64,000 nt of DNA from Frisingicoccus caecimuris (GTDB lineage Bacteria > Bacillota > Clostridia > Lachnospirales > Lachnospiraceae). The notes below the pieces were generated by a model, which was given only the letters and a program-made list of their open reading frames with translations, did no database searches and was not told the DNA's origin. The DNA lies in assembly GCF_004340975.1 (NCBI RefSeq), contig NZ_SLXA01000004.1:177449-241448 (forward strand), written 5' to 3'. Each line of letters starts with the position of its first letter. The first letter of the stretch is position 1. The translations under genes and the position numbers were made by a program. Shown here in pieces: positions 1-8,105 of this stretch.

Positions 1-394
1 TACCGTTGCCATACACGCTCTGCGGGCCGCTTTCGTTGTTGCCGCCCGTATAAGAAATGCTGTACCATACATACTCTCCGATTGGATCGCCGGGCACGAC
101 CTGCTGTACGATATACTTGCCCTCCTCGACCGCTATGGTGTTTGTTCCTGTTGTTCCGTCTGCTCCGACGGTGACAGTCATCGTACCGTATTCATAGTAT
201 TGCGCAGTCACTTCATTTATGGCCTTCTTGATTTGGAATGTAAAGGTCGCGCCTTCCGCGCTTCCGGTCAGTCCGTTCACCCCCACGGTGATTTTTAATT
301 CACATGTTTTACTCTCTTCTGCTCGCGCCGTTGTGGGCACCATGCACAGCACCATACAGAGAACCAATACAATGCTGAGCCACTGTTTTTTCAT
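1..394 (-). CDS. Secreted/surface protein, N-terminal part only
   Basis: Reading leftwards from an ATG at 392-394, the frame stays open for 131 codons to the window edge, so the C-terminus is missing. A GGGAGG ribosome binding site sits 8 nt upstream. Residues 1 to about 25 form a typical signal peptide: two lysines, a hydrophobic core rich in Leu, Val and Met, and a TTARA-type cleavage site before Glu-Glu. The mature part is rich in Thr, Val, Gly and Tyr and looks like a beta-rich extracellular domain, possibly of the CnaB/Ig-like kind. No catalytic motif is visible. It lies to the left of the serine-recombinase genes and has the same orientation, so it may be cargo of that element or older flanking DNA. 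Export is well supported; the function is unknown. Confidence 0.65.
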   Translation of the reverse strand, partial: MKKQWLSIVLVLCMVLCMVPTTARAEESKTCELKITVGVNGLTGSAEGATFTFQIKKAINEVTAQYYEYGTMTVTVGADGTTGTNTIAVEEGKYIVQQVVPGDPIGEYVWYSISYTGGNNESGPQSVYGNG

Positions 395-1140
395 GATTTC
401 TTCCTCCCTAAAAAGTATATAGACTCTCGGAATCTCCAGCCCATTGAAAACACTGGGTTTGGAGGTTCCTTTTTTATCGAAATCACCCACTTTTTTTGCA
501 AAAAGAGCTTTACAAACGGCTCGAAAAACGAGGCGCTTCGCGCCCTTGTTTACAGAAATGACTTTTGCGAACAGGGGGCGACTTCGATGTTACCGATTTA
601 TCCTGGCGGCCATGTGGCCTACCAGAATTTTGTGGTTGAGCAGTTGCGCAACCACTATGCCAACCCGGCAGAATTGCCGGATTTTTCTTCCTCCGACAGC
701 GGACACGCCGGAGAAGACAGAAGGTTTAACCGGAAGAGATTGATTTGCCGGTCGTGGTTAGGACTTCAATATCAAACCACCATCCTTCCGGCAAACGCAA
801 AAAGCCGAAGCCAAGGCATAATGCGCCCTGTCTCCGGCAACTGGTTCGTTATAAATTGTATGAAATAAGACTTGACACGCTGAAAAAACGGCGCTATGTT
901 CCTGCCGAGCCGAGCCGACAATAATTGTCGCATTTCCGTTTGCCATAGTCAAGTCCTCCTTCCATAATTTCTAAGGCAAAAGGATATGAATTCCCCTACC
1001 CCATAGATATACAAAAGTATTTTAGCAGATTTTCTCCAAAATCTCAAGTAGTTTTCAGAATATTGCTCTCATCTTTTTCTCAAAGCATTACCTTCTTCCA
1101 TTACTCACGGAACTTTATGACTTCTTGAATAGTACCCGAA
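395..1140. other. Region without a convincing gene
   Basis: About 750 bases separate the secreted-protein start from the small genes of the recombinase element. Several short open frames exist on both strands (for example 587-868 plus and 758-952 minus), but none has a recognisable domain and the minus one has no supporting partner. The plus frame through 587 also stays open well upstream of its first ATG, so a decayed gene cannot be excluded. A diverged copy of the repeat found at 13045 and 16476 lies at 1101-1127. The left end of the adjacent transposon was not found here. Confidence 0.4.
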
Positions 1141-1173
1141 AAGGAAAAGCCGCCGTCTGTGACAGCGACTTTT
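1141..1173 (-). terminator. Terminator after the tnpX-tnpV module
   Basis: On the minus strand an AGTCGCTGTC stem pairs with GACGGCGGCT across a short loop and is followed by TTTTCC. It lies a few bases after the stop of the small gene at 1178. A similar hairpin follows tnpV of the second element at about 16520-16548. Confidence 0.6.
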
Positions 1174-1177
1174 CTCT

Positions 1178-1468
1178 TTAGCGGGTAAACCGTATCAGCA
1201 GTTCATTTATAGCATCCACTGCGCCGTGTCTTTTCGCCTGTATCTCTCGATTTCGCCACTCCATAAGGCACTGACAAATTACTCTGATTTCTACCGGCTC
1301 AAAGGGGATTTTCTTCTTTCGCCCCGGCTTCATTGTTTCAGCAATGTCGCACAGGTGCAGGGCGAGGGCATCAATCTGACCGTTGGTTTCTGCGTCATAG
1401 CTTCTGTGCTGCTGTATTAAGCCGTTTATCAGCACCCGCACCTCATAATCGTCCAGCTTGACCTTCAT
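1178..1468 (-). CDS. Small transposon accessory protein with an internal duplication
   Basis: A 96-residue protein lying 10 nt downstream of tnpV and ending just before a terminator. It contains two copies of the same motif: residues 5-50 (LDDYEVRVLINGL...) and residues 56-96 (FEPVEIRVICQCL...). Each is an acidic residue followed by VRVL/IRVI, a hydrophobic helix and a later Asp-Ala or Asp-Ala-Ile. Each half resembles the small ICE proteins encoded at 4524 and 33783 (helix, R/Q stretch, VDELI-like end). It is charged, soluble and without cysteines. It could be a regulator or helper of the recombinase, but no function can be assigned from sequence. Confidence 0.6.
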   Translation of the reverse strand: MKVKLDDYEVRVLINGLIQQHRSYDAETNGQIDALALHLCDIAETMKPGRKKKIPFEPVEIRVICQCLMEWRNREIQAKRHGAVDAINELLIRFTR

Positions 1469-1478
1469 AGCCGCCCTC

Positions 1479-1853
1479 CTAACAGTAGATAAGTTCGCTT
1501 GAAACGATTTCCGTAGCAGCGTTTCGCAGATTGTTCATCCTTTGCACCCACAGCATTTGGTTTTCCGCTTTGAGGGCTTCCGTTACGCCCTCTTTTTCGG
1601 AAAGCTGCTTTACCAGCCGAGAAAACATTGCTTCTGCCTGCTCGTTAAGGTCTGCAAGGTAATCGTTCAGCTTGCCGGTGGTAAGCAGTTCGGCATACAA
1701 ACCAACTTTGTGCTTGCGGATATACCGCAGATGTCGTTGTCCCCAGATGCCGATGGGTCTGCCCTCCGGCTCGTCCTCTCCGGCGATCAGGTAGTAATCC
1801 CCGACAAGCTCATAACACAAGCCTGTTCTTTCGTCTGTGATGAATTTTTCCAT
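1479..1853 (-). CDS. tnpV: TnpV family transposon-encoded protein
   Basis: This 124-residue protein begins MEKFITDERTGLCYELVGDYY. It has the family hallmarks: an N-terminal YELVGDYY segment, RHLRYIRKHK, LLTTGKLNDYL, and near the C-terminus EGVTEALK and WVQRMNNLRN. It is clearly homologous to the proteins at 16568-16939 and 24584-24937. TnpV proteins accompany TnpX recombinases in Tn4451-type elements; their role is not established, though they have been thought to be excisionase-like or regulatory. The ATG follows AGGAGGACAACAT closely, and the gene is 18 nt downstream of the recombinase stop, so the two are co-transcribed. Confidence 0.85.
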   Translation of the reverse strand: MEKFITDERTGLCYELVGDYYLIAGEDEPEGRPIGIWGQRHLRYIRKHKVGLYAELLTTGKLNDYLADLNEQAEAMFSRLVKQLSEKEGVTEALKAENQMLWVQRMNNLRNAATEIVSSELIYC

Positions 1854-1871
1854 TATGTTGTCCTCCTTGAA

Positions 1872-3956
1872 TTATATTGCTTCTCCGGCTTTCTGCCCGG
1901 ATTGCTTACGGTGATAATAGGCAAGTTGTTTCTGTCTGCGGTTGATTGCCTTGCATTCCTCGGAGCATAGCACCTCCTGACCATTGGACGGCCAGAAGGG
2001 CTTGCCGCATATCTTGCAGACCTTTTGACGGAAGGTGTGCTCTCCCTTTTCGGCAAAGCGTTTCTTCTCTTTTTCTGCCTGCTGATGGGCTTTTGTGCAG
2101 TCAGTATTGCAAAACCTCTGCCTTGTGCTGTTCGGATAAAACTCTTTGCCGCACTGTTCGCAGATACGCTTCGGGTACTTATGCCCATCATTCGCCGCCC
2201 AGCGTTCCGCCTTTGCTTTGGCTTGATGTGCAACATTGCTCTCACGCTGCCGGTTCTTCTTGCACTTGGCTTTTTTCGCCGCTTCTTGCTCGGCTTTTTG
2301 TCTTGCTTCGGCAATTTCCTTTTCGGAAAGCGGGAGGTCAAACTGCCCGATGAAGTTATAGTAGATGTCCACCTGCTGCTGCCGGTTCGGCTTCTTGCCT
2401 GTGGCTTCGTGAACAACGATTTTATCAATCAGCTCACACGCCATCTCTTTCGTCAGCTCTGCGGGCTGCTTATACTTCTTGATGAGCCTGATAAACCGCC
2501 CGATATGGGCAGAGGACGCTTTGGTTTGCTCCAGCTTCTCCTGAATTTCCGACACTTGGCTCTCAAGGCTGTCCTGTTCAGTCGAGTATTTCTTCATCAG
2601 GGACTTGTACTGCTTTTCGGGCAGCAGACCTGAAATGAAATTCTCATAAAGGCTTCCAATCAGGCGGTCAAGCTCGTTCAGTCTGCGATTGATTGTCTGA
2701 AGTTCATCCTTTTGCTTTTGTGGCTTGCCATTCGCCTGTGCTTCCCATTTGCTTTTCAGTTCTTCCGCAAAGCCACACTCATCTGCGATAATGTGGCTTG
2801 AAAGGCGTTGGATAGAGCGCAGTACCAGCTGATAGAGGACTTTGTCGCTGATATGATGGATGGTGCAGTTCACGGTTCTGTTTCCGTAGCTGCTGCATCG
2901 GAACGAATGATAGGGTTCTCCGCTTTTGTAGTAATTCGTCTGATAGGACATCTTACTGCCGCAATCGGCGCAATACACAAGACCGGGCAGTAAGCATTCC
3001 TCTTTGTGCGTCCCTTCCTTTATACGGCGTGTGGCGTGTTTCAATCTTCTGTGCGCCTGCTCCCAAAGCTCGCTGTCAACGATTGGCTCGTGGGTGTCCT
3101 CAAACACAAGGCGTTCCTCATCGGTGGCAAAGCGGCGTTCATCGGTCTTAAAGTTCGTTCCGATGGTCTTTCTCAGCACAGTATGACCGAGATATTCCTG
3201 TCGGCTTAAAATCTCTCTTACCGTGTTTGCGTTCCAGTTTGTGCAGCCGTACTCTGCTTTTCGGTTGCACTGTTCGGGGTGGTATTGGAGGGTGTATGCC
3301 GATGGAATCAACACCTTTTCCTCCGTAAGCTGTCTTGCGATTGTCGGAGGCGTCAAGCCCTCTGCCGCAAGCTCAAAGATGTGTTTTACCACCTGAGAAG
3401 CAACAGGATCGGCCACTAAGGTCTGCTTATCTTCGGGCAGTCGATTGTAGCCGTAGGGAATGCTGCCGGAGCAGCGTTTTCCATCGCTCATACGGGACAG
3501 GAAGATGGACTTTATCTTGTTGCTGGTGTCCTTGGCGTACCACTCGTTCATTATGTTGAGGAATGGGGTGAAGTCGTTATCCTGCGGCTTGTCGCTGTCC
3601 ACGCTGTTATTGATTGCGATAAAGCGTATCTGCTTCTTGGGGAACAGAATCTCGGTATAAAAGCCGACTTCAAGATAGTTTCTGCCGAAACGGCTCATAT
3701 CCTTGACGATAATCGTGCCGATTTTTCCAGCTTCGGCTTCTGCAAGCATTGCCTGAAATCCGGGACGGTTAAAGTTACGCCCTGTATAGCCGTCATCGGT
3801 AAAATGCTTGATGTTCGTCATACCGCTTTTGCGGGCAAAATCTTCGAGAAATCTCTTTTGATTCAGTATCGAGTTCGATTCGCCCTGCTGCTCATCATCC
3901 TTGGACAGCCTTTCATAGAGGGCTGTAACTCTATCAAAATCCCTGATTTTAGGCAC
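1872..3956 (-). CDS. tnpX: Large serine recombinase, TnpX family
   Basis: Predicted site-specific recombinase that excises and inserts its element through a serine-linked DNA intermediate. I chose the GTG at 3956: AGGAGG lies 7 nt upstream, and the protein then starts MPKIRDFDRVTALYERLS as in relatives, giving 694 residues. Starts further upstream lie in the disrupted virD4 sequence. The resolvase domain spans residues 1-160 with catalytic Ser18 in YERLS, and NRPGFQ and KDMSRFGRNY follow. A recombinase domain with CADCG zinc ribbon covers about 180-400. A long coiled coil follows at about 420-530, then a DUF4368-type region. Two CxxC zinc-knuckle pairs lie near the C-terminus (CEQCG, CKICG). 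It shares the layout of the recombinase at 16864-18984 but has diverged, so the two elements arrived separately. The gene is full length and looks active. Confidence 0.9.
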   Translation of the reverse strand: MPKIRDFDRVTALYERLSKDDEQQGESNSILNQKRFLEDFARKSGMTNIKHFTDDGYTGRNFNRPGFQAMLAEAEAGKIGTIIVKDMSRFGRNYLEVGFYTEILFPKKQIRFIAINNSVDSDKPQDNDFTPFLNIMNEWYAKDTSNKIKSIFLSRMSDGKRCSGSIPYGYNRLPEDKQTLVADPVASQVVKHIFELAAEGLTPPTIARQLTEEKVLIPSAYTLQYHPEQCNRKAEYGCTNWNANTVREILSRQEYLGHTVLRKTIGTNFKTDERRFATDEERLVFEDTHEPIVDSELWEQAHRRLKHATRRIKEGTHKEECLLPGLVYCADCGSKMSYQTNYYKSGEPYHSFRCSSYGNRTVNCTIHHISDKVLYQLVLRSIQRLSSHIIADECGFAEELKSKWEAQANGKPQKQKDELQTINRRLNELDRLIGSLYENFISGLLPEKQYKSLMKKYSTEQDSLESQVSEIQEKLEQTKASSAHIGRFIRLIKKYKQPAELTKEMACELIDKIVVHEATGKKPNRQQQVDIYYNFIGQFDLPLSEKEIAEARQKAEQEAAKKAKCKKNRQRESNVAHQAKAKAERWAANDGHKYPKRICEQCGKEFYPNSTRQRFCNTDCTKAHQQAEKEKKRFAEKGEHTFRQKVCKICGKPFWPSNGQEVLCSEECKAINRRQKQLAYYHRKQSGQKAGEAI

Positions 3957-4029
3957 TTTCTGACCTCCTTTCCGTCTTTTATTCGCAGCCGTATTCAATG
4001 GACTGCTTGCAATATATATCCTAAAACTT

Positions 4030-4537
4030 CTTTTCCGTTCGGATCGAGGATCACGAAAGAGGTATTGCACTGCATGGCATTAGGCTTACAGAAAAACCTT
4101 GTTTTTCCTGCACCGGAACCGCCGCATACTAAAATGTTCAGGTTTCTGCGGTGTTTTCTGCCATTCAGACCAATACGGACATTCTGCGTCAGCAGCTTAT
4201 TTGCGGACGGATCTTTATCCCGGTACTTTTTATTCAAAGTCCCGGTGTTGCCCCATTTTGCCGAGCCATGCTCCTCCCGTCTGCGGTAGTTCCTGCGGGT
4301 AGAGAAATAAATGCCGATCCCTATTGCATAAGCGAGCAAAAAAAGAAGGACAGTTTTTAAGCTGTCCTCACACATCCTGATTGCAAAAGGGTGGCTCATC
4401 GCCACGGGTAATCCATTGACGATCTCTACCATGCCTCCACTGACATAGGGCGCTGTCAGCAGGGCAAACCATACGACAGGAACAATCCCGCAGACAGAAA
4501 GGATGATGTTCGTTTTCTGGCTGTTATCGTTCCTCAT
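4030..4537 (-). pseudogene. virD4: Type IV coupling protein VirD4/TraG, N-terminal remnant
   Basis: VirD4-type ATPases bring the relaxase-DNA complex to the conjugation channel. Only about the first 165 residues remain. They include a first membrane helix (residues 9-32), a second (about 58-80), the HGSAKWG segment, and the Walker A motif GGSGAGKTRFF with the family sequence NTSFVILDP directly after it. The reading frame then departs from the family and stops within about 15 codons in DNA upstream of the serine recombinase gene. Walker B and the rest of the motor domain are absent from the window. The start ATG overlaps the end of the small gene at 4524-4721 by 14 nt, as expected for translational coupling. 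Without an intact copy elsewhere the ICE could not transfer by itself. Confidence 0.85.
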
Positions 4538-4721
4538 GACACTTACAGGGAATTACCCTGACTTTCTTTGTCGGGGCATTGGCTACCTTGTCGATCAGCT
4601 CATCCACAGGCTCGGTGGGGCGTTCCTCCTGTATCTGCCGTGTCCGCAAGGTATTTAAGGCATTGATCACGATATTCCTGTCGTACCTATCCAGTGCGAT
4701 ATGGTATCGTTCTTCTTTCAT
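4524..4721 (-). CDS. Small conserved ICE protein (65 aa)
   Basis: This small soluble protein sits directly before virD4 in the mobilization operon. GGAGG lies 8 nt before the ATG. The sequence runs from YHIALDRYDRNIVINAL through an R/Q-rich helix to VDELIDKVANAPTKK. It is a paralogue of the protein at 33783-33962 (FHVYVDSHDRSLL... VDELIFKVINAPIKK), so the same small fold occurs near both ends of this ICE segment. Such proteins are common next to coupling-protein genes in Tn1549-like elements (DUF5720-like). The role is unknown; accessory DNA-processing or regulatory functions are possible. Confidence 0.7.
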   Translation of the reverse strand: MKEERYHIALDRYDRNIVINALNTLRTRQIQEERPTEPVDELIDKVANAPTKKVRVIPCKCHEER

Positions 4722-4736
4722 AGGCTCTACCTCCGA

Positions 4737-5600
4737 TTAGCGTTCCTGCTCCTTATTCTTAGGCGGTCTGCTCTTTTCCAGGCTCTTAAACATGTCGCTC
4801 TGGATTTCTCCCAGAACATCACGCATGGAGTTAAGCTCGCCTTTGAACACCTGCGTATCCATTTCCGAAAATTCACCCGGAAGCCGGTCAAAACTGAACC
4901 CTCTGGTATCTACGCCATAGCGTTCACTGACCATATAGGCGACACAGAAGGATTTGAAATCGGAAGCATCACGGCTTTCATTGTGTTTAAAGTCAAAGAC
5001 CGCTGCAGAAACTTCCTTTGCCATGCTCACAAAAAGCTGTTCTTCGGAAAGACCGGTCTTAATAAAAATCGTCTGCTGCTTACTATCGTAGTAGGCAGGC
5101 ATTTCCAGATCGTCAACCGGAACAAAGGGAACCGGGCTTGCATCGATCAGGGCGGAAACAAGCTCCCGCATGGTTTTCGTCTCCGGTGCCTGTACTTTTC
5201 CTGCCGCAGAGGTTTCAGAAATGTCATAGACAATCTTTGCATTATAGCCGACTGCCTTTGAACCATCCTCACGGGTATACTCCTTACCCGGTTCGAGAAT
5301 CACAATCTTGTGTGCATCCTTGTTGACAAAGATCCGATTCTGCTTCCATGTGCTGTAATCTTTCAGCTGCACTGCATCGGGTTTCTGGGCAGATACCAAA
5401 ATGGCATTGGCAACCGAGTATCGGTCAAAACGGCTCTGCACATCCAGATACTGGCGGAAGCTGTCGCCGTTTGTCATCATTTCCGCACAGGTACTGTCGA
5501 TCAGCTCATAGGCTTCCTTTCGCTGTGCCTGCTTCTGGGCAGCCCACTGTGCTTTATCAAACGGTTTACTGCCGCCGCTAAATACATCATAAATACTCAT
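4737..5600 (-). CDS. ArdC-like (DUF1738-type) protein with degenerate metallopeptidase site
   Basis: The N-terminal half (about 25-120) matches the ArdC ssDNA-binding domain of conjugative elements: FRQYLDVQSRFDRYSVANAILVSAQKP, then a Trp-centred segment and IVILEPGKEY. The same fold begins the giant helicase upstream. In ArdC antirestriction proteins a zinc peptidase HExxH follows. Here the corresponding segment reads AKEVSAAVFDF, without the histidines, so catalysis is unlikely and DNA binding or protein contact is the more probable job. The start at 5600 is preferred over 5606 because GAGG is then 9 nt upstream. It lies 6 nt after pcfB in the transfer operon. Protection of incoming single-stranded DNA is an inference from the family. 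Confidence 0.75.
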   Translation of the reverse strand: MSIYDVFSGGSKPFDKAQWAAQKQAQRKEAYELIDSTCAEMMTNGDSFRQYLDVQSRFDRYSVANAILVSAQKPDAVQLKDYSTWKQNRIFVNKDAHKIVILEPGKEYTREDGSKAVGYNAKIVYDISETSAAGKVQAPETKTMRELVSALIDASPVPFVPVDDLEMPAYYDSKQQTIFIKTGLSEEQLFVSMAKEVSAAVFDFKHNESRDASDFKSFCVAYMVSERYGVDTRGFSFDRLPGEFSEMDTQVFKGELNSMRDVLGEIQSDMFKSLEKSRPPKNKEQER

Positions 5601-5606
5601 TATCAT

Positions 5607-6422
5607 TTACCTCGTTTCTTTGGATTTGGGTTTCTTTTTCCGCCTTGGCGGTTGTTTATGCTCTGTTTTTCCTGCTGGCGGTTTCTTGGCTTTGTCGGAA
5701 GCAGTGCTTCTGTCCAGGAAAGGGGAAGCCTCCGCTTCCTGCTCCTTACGGCTCTCTTTGATTTTCCGCAGTTCCTCTCTGACAGAAGGTTTTTCCTTAG
5801 TCATAGTAGCCCCCTCTGCGGACTTCTTTGGCTGCTCTAAGATAGGCTCGGACTGAGGGGATTTTTCGGTCTTTGCCACAGAGGGGTTTTCCGGGGCATG
5901 TTCCTCCTTCTGAACCGGCGCACCCATCAATGCGTCAAGAAGTTTATCTTTCTCTGCCTTTTCCTGTACTCCGATGTCTGGCTCCGGCTGGCCGTCCTTC
6001 GTATCTTTGGACTTTTCTGTTTCCGTCACAATAGACGCCGTGCTTTCGGATGCCAGTTTGAAGCGCTCCGCAATACGGCTGATCTTAGACGCATCCTCCG
6101 CACGGGCGATCACATCTACCTCGGCATTTGGATCTTTGTTTTTTCGGTCAGCAAGCACACAGTAGAGGACACCGTATTTCTTGGCTTCCTGTGTGAACTT
6201 CTTCAAATCACCATTCTTGACGGTAAAGACTTTCAGTTCCTTTCCAGAGCGCAGCATGTTGGTGAGTCTTGCCTTGCCTTTGGTTTTCTTTTCTTCTTTG
6301 AGAATCGAATACAAGAGGATCGCAATGTTTTTTGCACCAGCACCGGTAATCCTGGCGGCAACTTCAAATCCCTCCAAGCTCATTCGGACGATCTGTTCTG
6401 CCGCTTCGCCGCTTGTGTTCAT
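5607..6422 (-). CDS. pcfB: PcfB family (DUF3801) conjugation protein
   Basis: The first about 130 residues match PcfB: EAAEQIVRMSLEGFEVAARITGAGAKNIAILLYSIL, then LRSGKELKVFTVK and YGVLYCVLADRK. In pCF10, PcfB is a small factor that binds relaxase and coupling protein. The C-terminal half (about 135-271) is a low-complexity, highly charged tail rich in Lys, Glu and Pro, probably disordered. The ATG has AAAGGAG 10 nt upstream and lies inside the 3' end of the relaxase gene, overlapping it by 59 nt, so the two are translated together. In this element PcfB would bridge the relaxosome to VirD4, whose gene is broken. Confidence 0.85.
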   Translation of the reverse strand: MNTSGEAAEQIVRMSLEGFEVAARITGAGAKNIAILLYSILKEEKKTKGKARLTNMLRSGKELKVFTVKNGDLKKFTQEAKKYGVLYCVLADRKNKDPNAEVDVIARAEDASKISRIAERFKLASESTASIVTETEKSKDTKDGQPEPDIGVQEKAEKDKLLDALMGAPVQKEEHAPENPSVAKTEKSPQSEPILEQPKKSAEGATMTKEKPSVREELRKIKESRKEQEAEASPFLDRSTASDKAKKPPAGKTEHKQPPRRKKKPKSKETR

Positions 6423-7773
6423 TCGTCATCAGCTCCTTTCTTTGCTGTTCTTCATCCGCCCGTATGGTTTTCAGCTTTTTCTTGAGGGTATCGTTACGGG
6501 CCTCGATCCCCTCGCACAGTTTCACCTCCTTTCGGATTTCTCGCAATCGTTTGGAAAGATCGGAAAGCTGTGACCGTATCGCTTCCTTTTCTTCACCGCC
6601 CATCTTGCGGGATTGGGAATAAAGTCCCTTGCGCTTTTGAAGCAGGTCAGCCATTTCCGTTTCCAAAGATTCCTTATAAGAACAAAGCTGCTCTACCGTA
6701 TCAATGCGATTCCGGCAAAGCAGCCTTGTTTCCTGCGATATAGCTTCCATCTTCATCAGGTCATCCTTTAAAAGATAATGAAGCCTTGCATAATTCTGTT
6801 TTCTGTTTTTCGGAAGAATACCGAGCCTGTAGCAGTAATGCAGATACAGCCCCCGCAGCCCGCCGATTTTCTTTGCTCCATTCAGAGTTCCTTTCAGGCG
6901 GTACACCGGGATTGGTTTTTGCGGCCCGGCAAACCGGGAAAACTTAACGGCATAGGAATTTTCCCGGATGCGCTCCATAATCCTCTCGTTGGTATAATCT
7001 TCTCCCAGCTTGTAAAGCCGCTTGGGGCGCTTCCATCCTTTCCCTATGATCGTCCAGTATTTTCGGTTCGGGTCAAATCGGACATGGTATCCCATTTCTG
7101 CCATCTGACGATCAAAGTCTTTCAGGGTAAAGGACTTGCTGATCGCTTCATCCACTGCCTGCCTTGCCACGTTGTCCCGTGTGGGCATCCCATTCTTTTC
7201 CGCCTGATAAAGCGCATAGGGTTTCTTTCTGCCGCTTGGATGTTCTATGACCGAAAGGGCATATTCCCGGCACAGCTCATCGGAGCGCTGGCGAAGCAAT
7301 CGAAGATTGGCTTTGTTGTCGTGGTAATGTTTCCCGTCCATAAAAGAAACCGAGTTCACAACAAAGTGATTGTGAAGGCAATCCGTATTCAGATGAGTAG
7401 CAACAATTACCTGAAACCTGTCGCCCCACATCCGCTGTGCAAGTCTGACACCGATTTCGTGTGCCTGTTTGGGCGTGACCTCTCCCGATTTAAAACTCTG
7501 GAACCCGTGATAGCAGATGATCTCACTTTCATCATTCCACTGTGCTTTAGCGATCATCATTTCCTCTCTGGCAGAGGCAGGGTCACAGTTGACACCCGTG
7601 ACAAAAAACCGCTGCTCCGTCTTATACTGATTGGTCGCATATTCCATCACATCCACCAAAGCCTGAAGGTCTGTTTCCGAATAATTGGGATTGGCAGTCT
7701 TTTCCGGGTTTTCGGCATAGTCAATCGGGTGGTCAAGCCTGCCCCGTACATCCCAGATCTCACAGACTGCCAT
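6364..7773 (-). CDS. Relaxase/mobilization nuclease (MOBP type)
   Basis: This 469-residue enzyme should nick one strand at the origin of transfer and stay bound to the 5' end. The HUH metal-binding histidines are visible in the segment ATHLNTDCLHNHFVVNS (His127, His134, His136). Tyrosines in the N-terminal 50 residues (Tyr20, Tyr31) are candidates for the nicking residue. The C-terminal half is basic and then coiled-coil (about 370-455). The start ATG overlaps the mobC stop by one base and the gene overlaps pcfB, a tightly coupled mobC-relaxase-pcfB unit. It is full length and without obvious lesions, so it could still act on its own oriT or be used by other elements in trans. Confidence 0.88.
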   Translation of the reverse strand: MAVCEIWDVRGRLDHPIDYAENPEKTANPNYSETDLQALVDVMEYATNQYKTEQRFFVTGVNCDPASAREEMMIAKAQWNDESEIICYHGFQSFKSGEVTPKQAHEIGVRLAQRMWGDRFQVIVATHLNTDCLHNHFVVNSVSFMDGKHYHDNKANLRLLRQRSDELCREYALSVIEHPSGRKKPYALYQAEKNGMPTRDNVARQAVDEAISKSFTLKDFDRQMAEMGYHVRFDPNRKYWTIIGKGWKRPKRLYKLGEDYTNERIMERIRENSYAVKFSRFAGPQKPIPVYRLKGTLNGAKKIGGLRGLYLHYCYRLGILPKNRKQNYARLHYLLKDDLMKMEAISQETRLLCRNRIDTVEQLCSYKESLETEMADLLQKRKGLYSQSRKMGGEEKEAIRSQLSDLSKRLREIRKEVKLCEGIEARNDTLKKKLKTIRADEEQQRKELMTNEHKRRSGRTDRPNELGGI

Positions 7774-8105
7774 TATCCTGATTGCCTTTGGGGAAGCAGA
7801 TATTTTTTTCGCACATCCACCTGAAACTCATGCCACTTCTTTGCTTCCTGTGAAAGCATAGGGGCGTCCACAAATCCCAGGGCATTGGCTTTCGCAGCAA
7901 GCTGGTTGATACGGTTGCCGATAGCAGACAGTTCCCGCATGATCTTATAAAATTCAGGATCGGGCTTTTCACAAAGGCGGTAGCCCTTAACCATTTCCCG
8001 CAGGAACGCTTCTTTGGAGCGGCCGGATTTTTTTACAAGCTCATAAAGATGCTGCGCTTCTTCCTCATTCAGACGAAACAGGATCTGTACGCTTCGGTTT
8101 CTCAT
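7773..8105 (-). CDS. mobC: MobC-like relaxosome accessory protein
   Basis: A 110-residue protein with a ribbon-helix-helix-like N-terminus: RSVQILFRLNEEEAQHLYELVKKSGRSKEAFLREMV. It continues with the MobC pattern LSAIGNRINQLAAKANALG, in which the IG.N.NQLA core is characteristic. MobC proteins bind oriT, open the DNA and assist the relaxase. The start at 8105 is preferred over 8114 because GAAAGG then lies about 9 nt upstream, while at 8114 it would abut the start codon. It overlaps the preceding 46-aa gene and the following relaxase gene, so the three are translationally coupled. The strong inverted repeat at 8257-8294 just upstream is a likely binding target. Confidence 0.85.
   Translation of the reverse strand: MRNRSVQILFRLNEEEAQHLYELVKKSGRSKEAFLREMVKGYRLCEKPDPEFYKIMRELSAIGNRINQLAAKANALGFVDAPMLSQEAKKWHEFQVDVRKKYLLPQRQSG

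Larger units (their letters stand above)
1101..4036 (-). mobile_element. TnpX-type transposon fragment inserted in virD4 (left end not located)
   Basis: A module of large serine recombinase, TnpV-like protein and a small accessory protein, all on the minus strand, follows directly on a virD4 gene that breaks off after its Walker A region. This is the usual layout of Tn4451-like elements, where tnpX lies next to one end. The right end is placed near 4025-4036, where VirD4 similarity stops. The missing 3' part of virD4 is not seen between 1 and 1177. The element may therefore extend beyond the window, with the secreted protein as cargo, or the insertion may have been accompanied by a deletion. 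The start coordinate given is only the limit of recognisable element sequence. Confidence 0.6.

Noticed and set aside
758..952. 64-codon minus-strand gene
   Set aside because: No domain, no clear partner and unusual composition; the start signal alone is not enough.
1853..2428. 191-codon minus-strand frame inside the first tnpX gene
   Set aside because: Lys/Arg-rich product of a shifted frame of the coiled-coil and zinc-knuckle part of tnpX, with no family similarity; unlike the nested tnpV it has no homologue.
6778..7824. 348-codon plus-strand frame opposite the relaxase
   Set aside because: Antisense of a clear relaxase gene with HUH motif; no recognisable domain or start signal.
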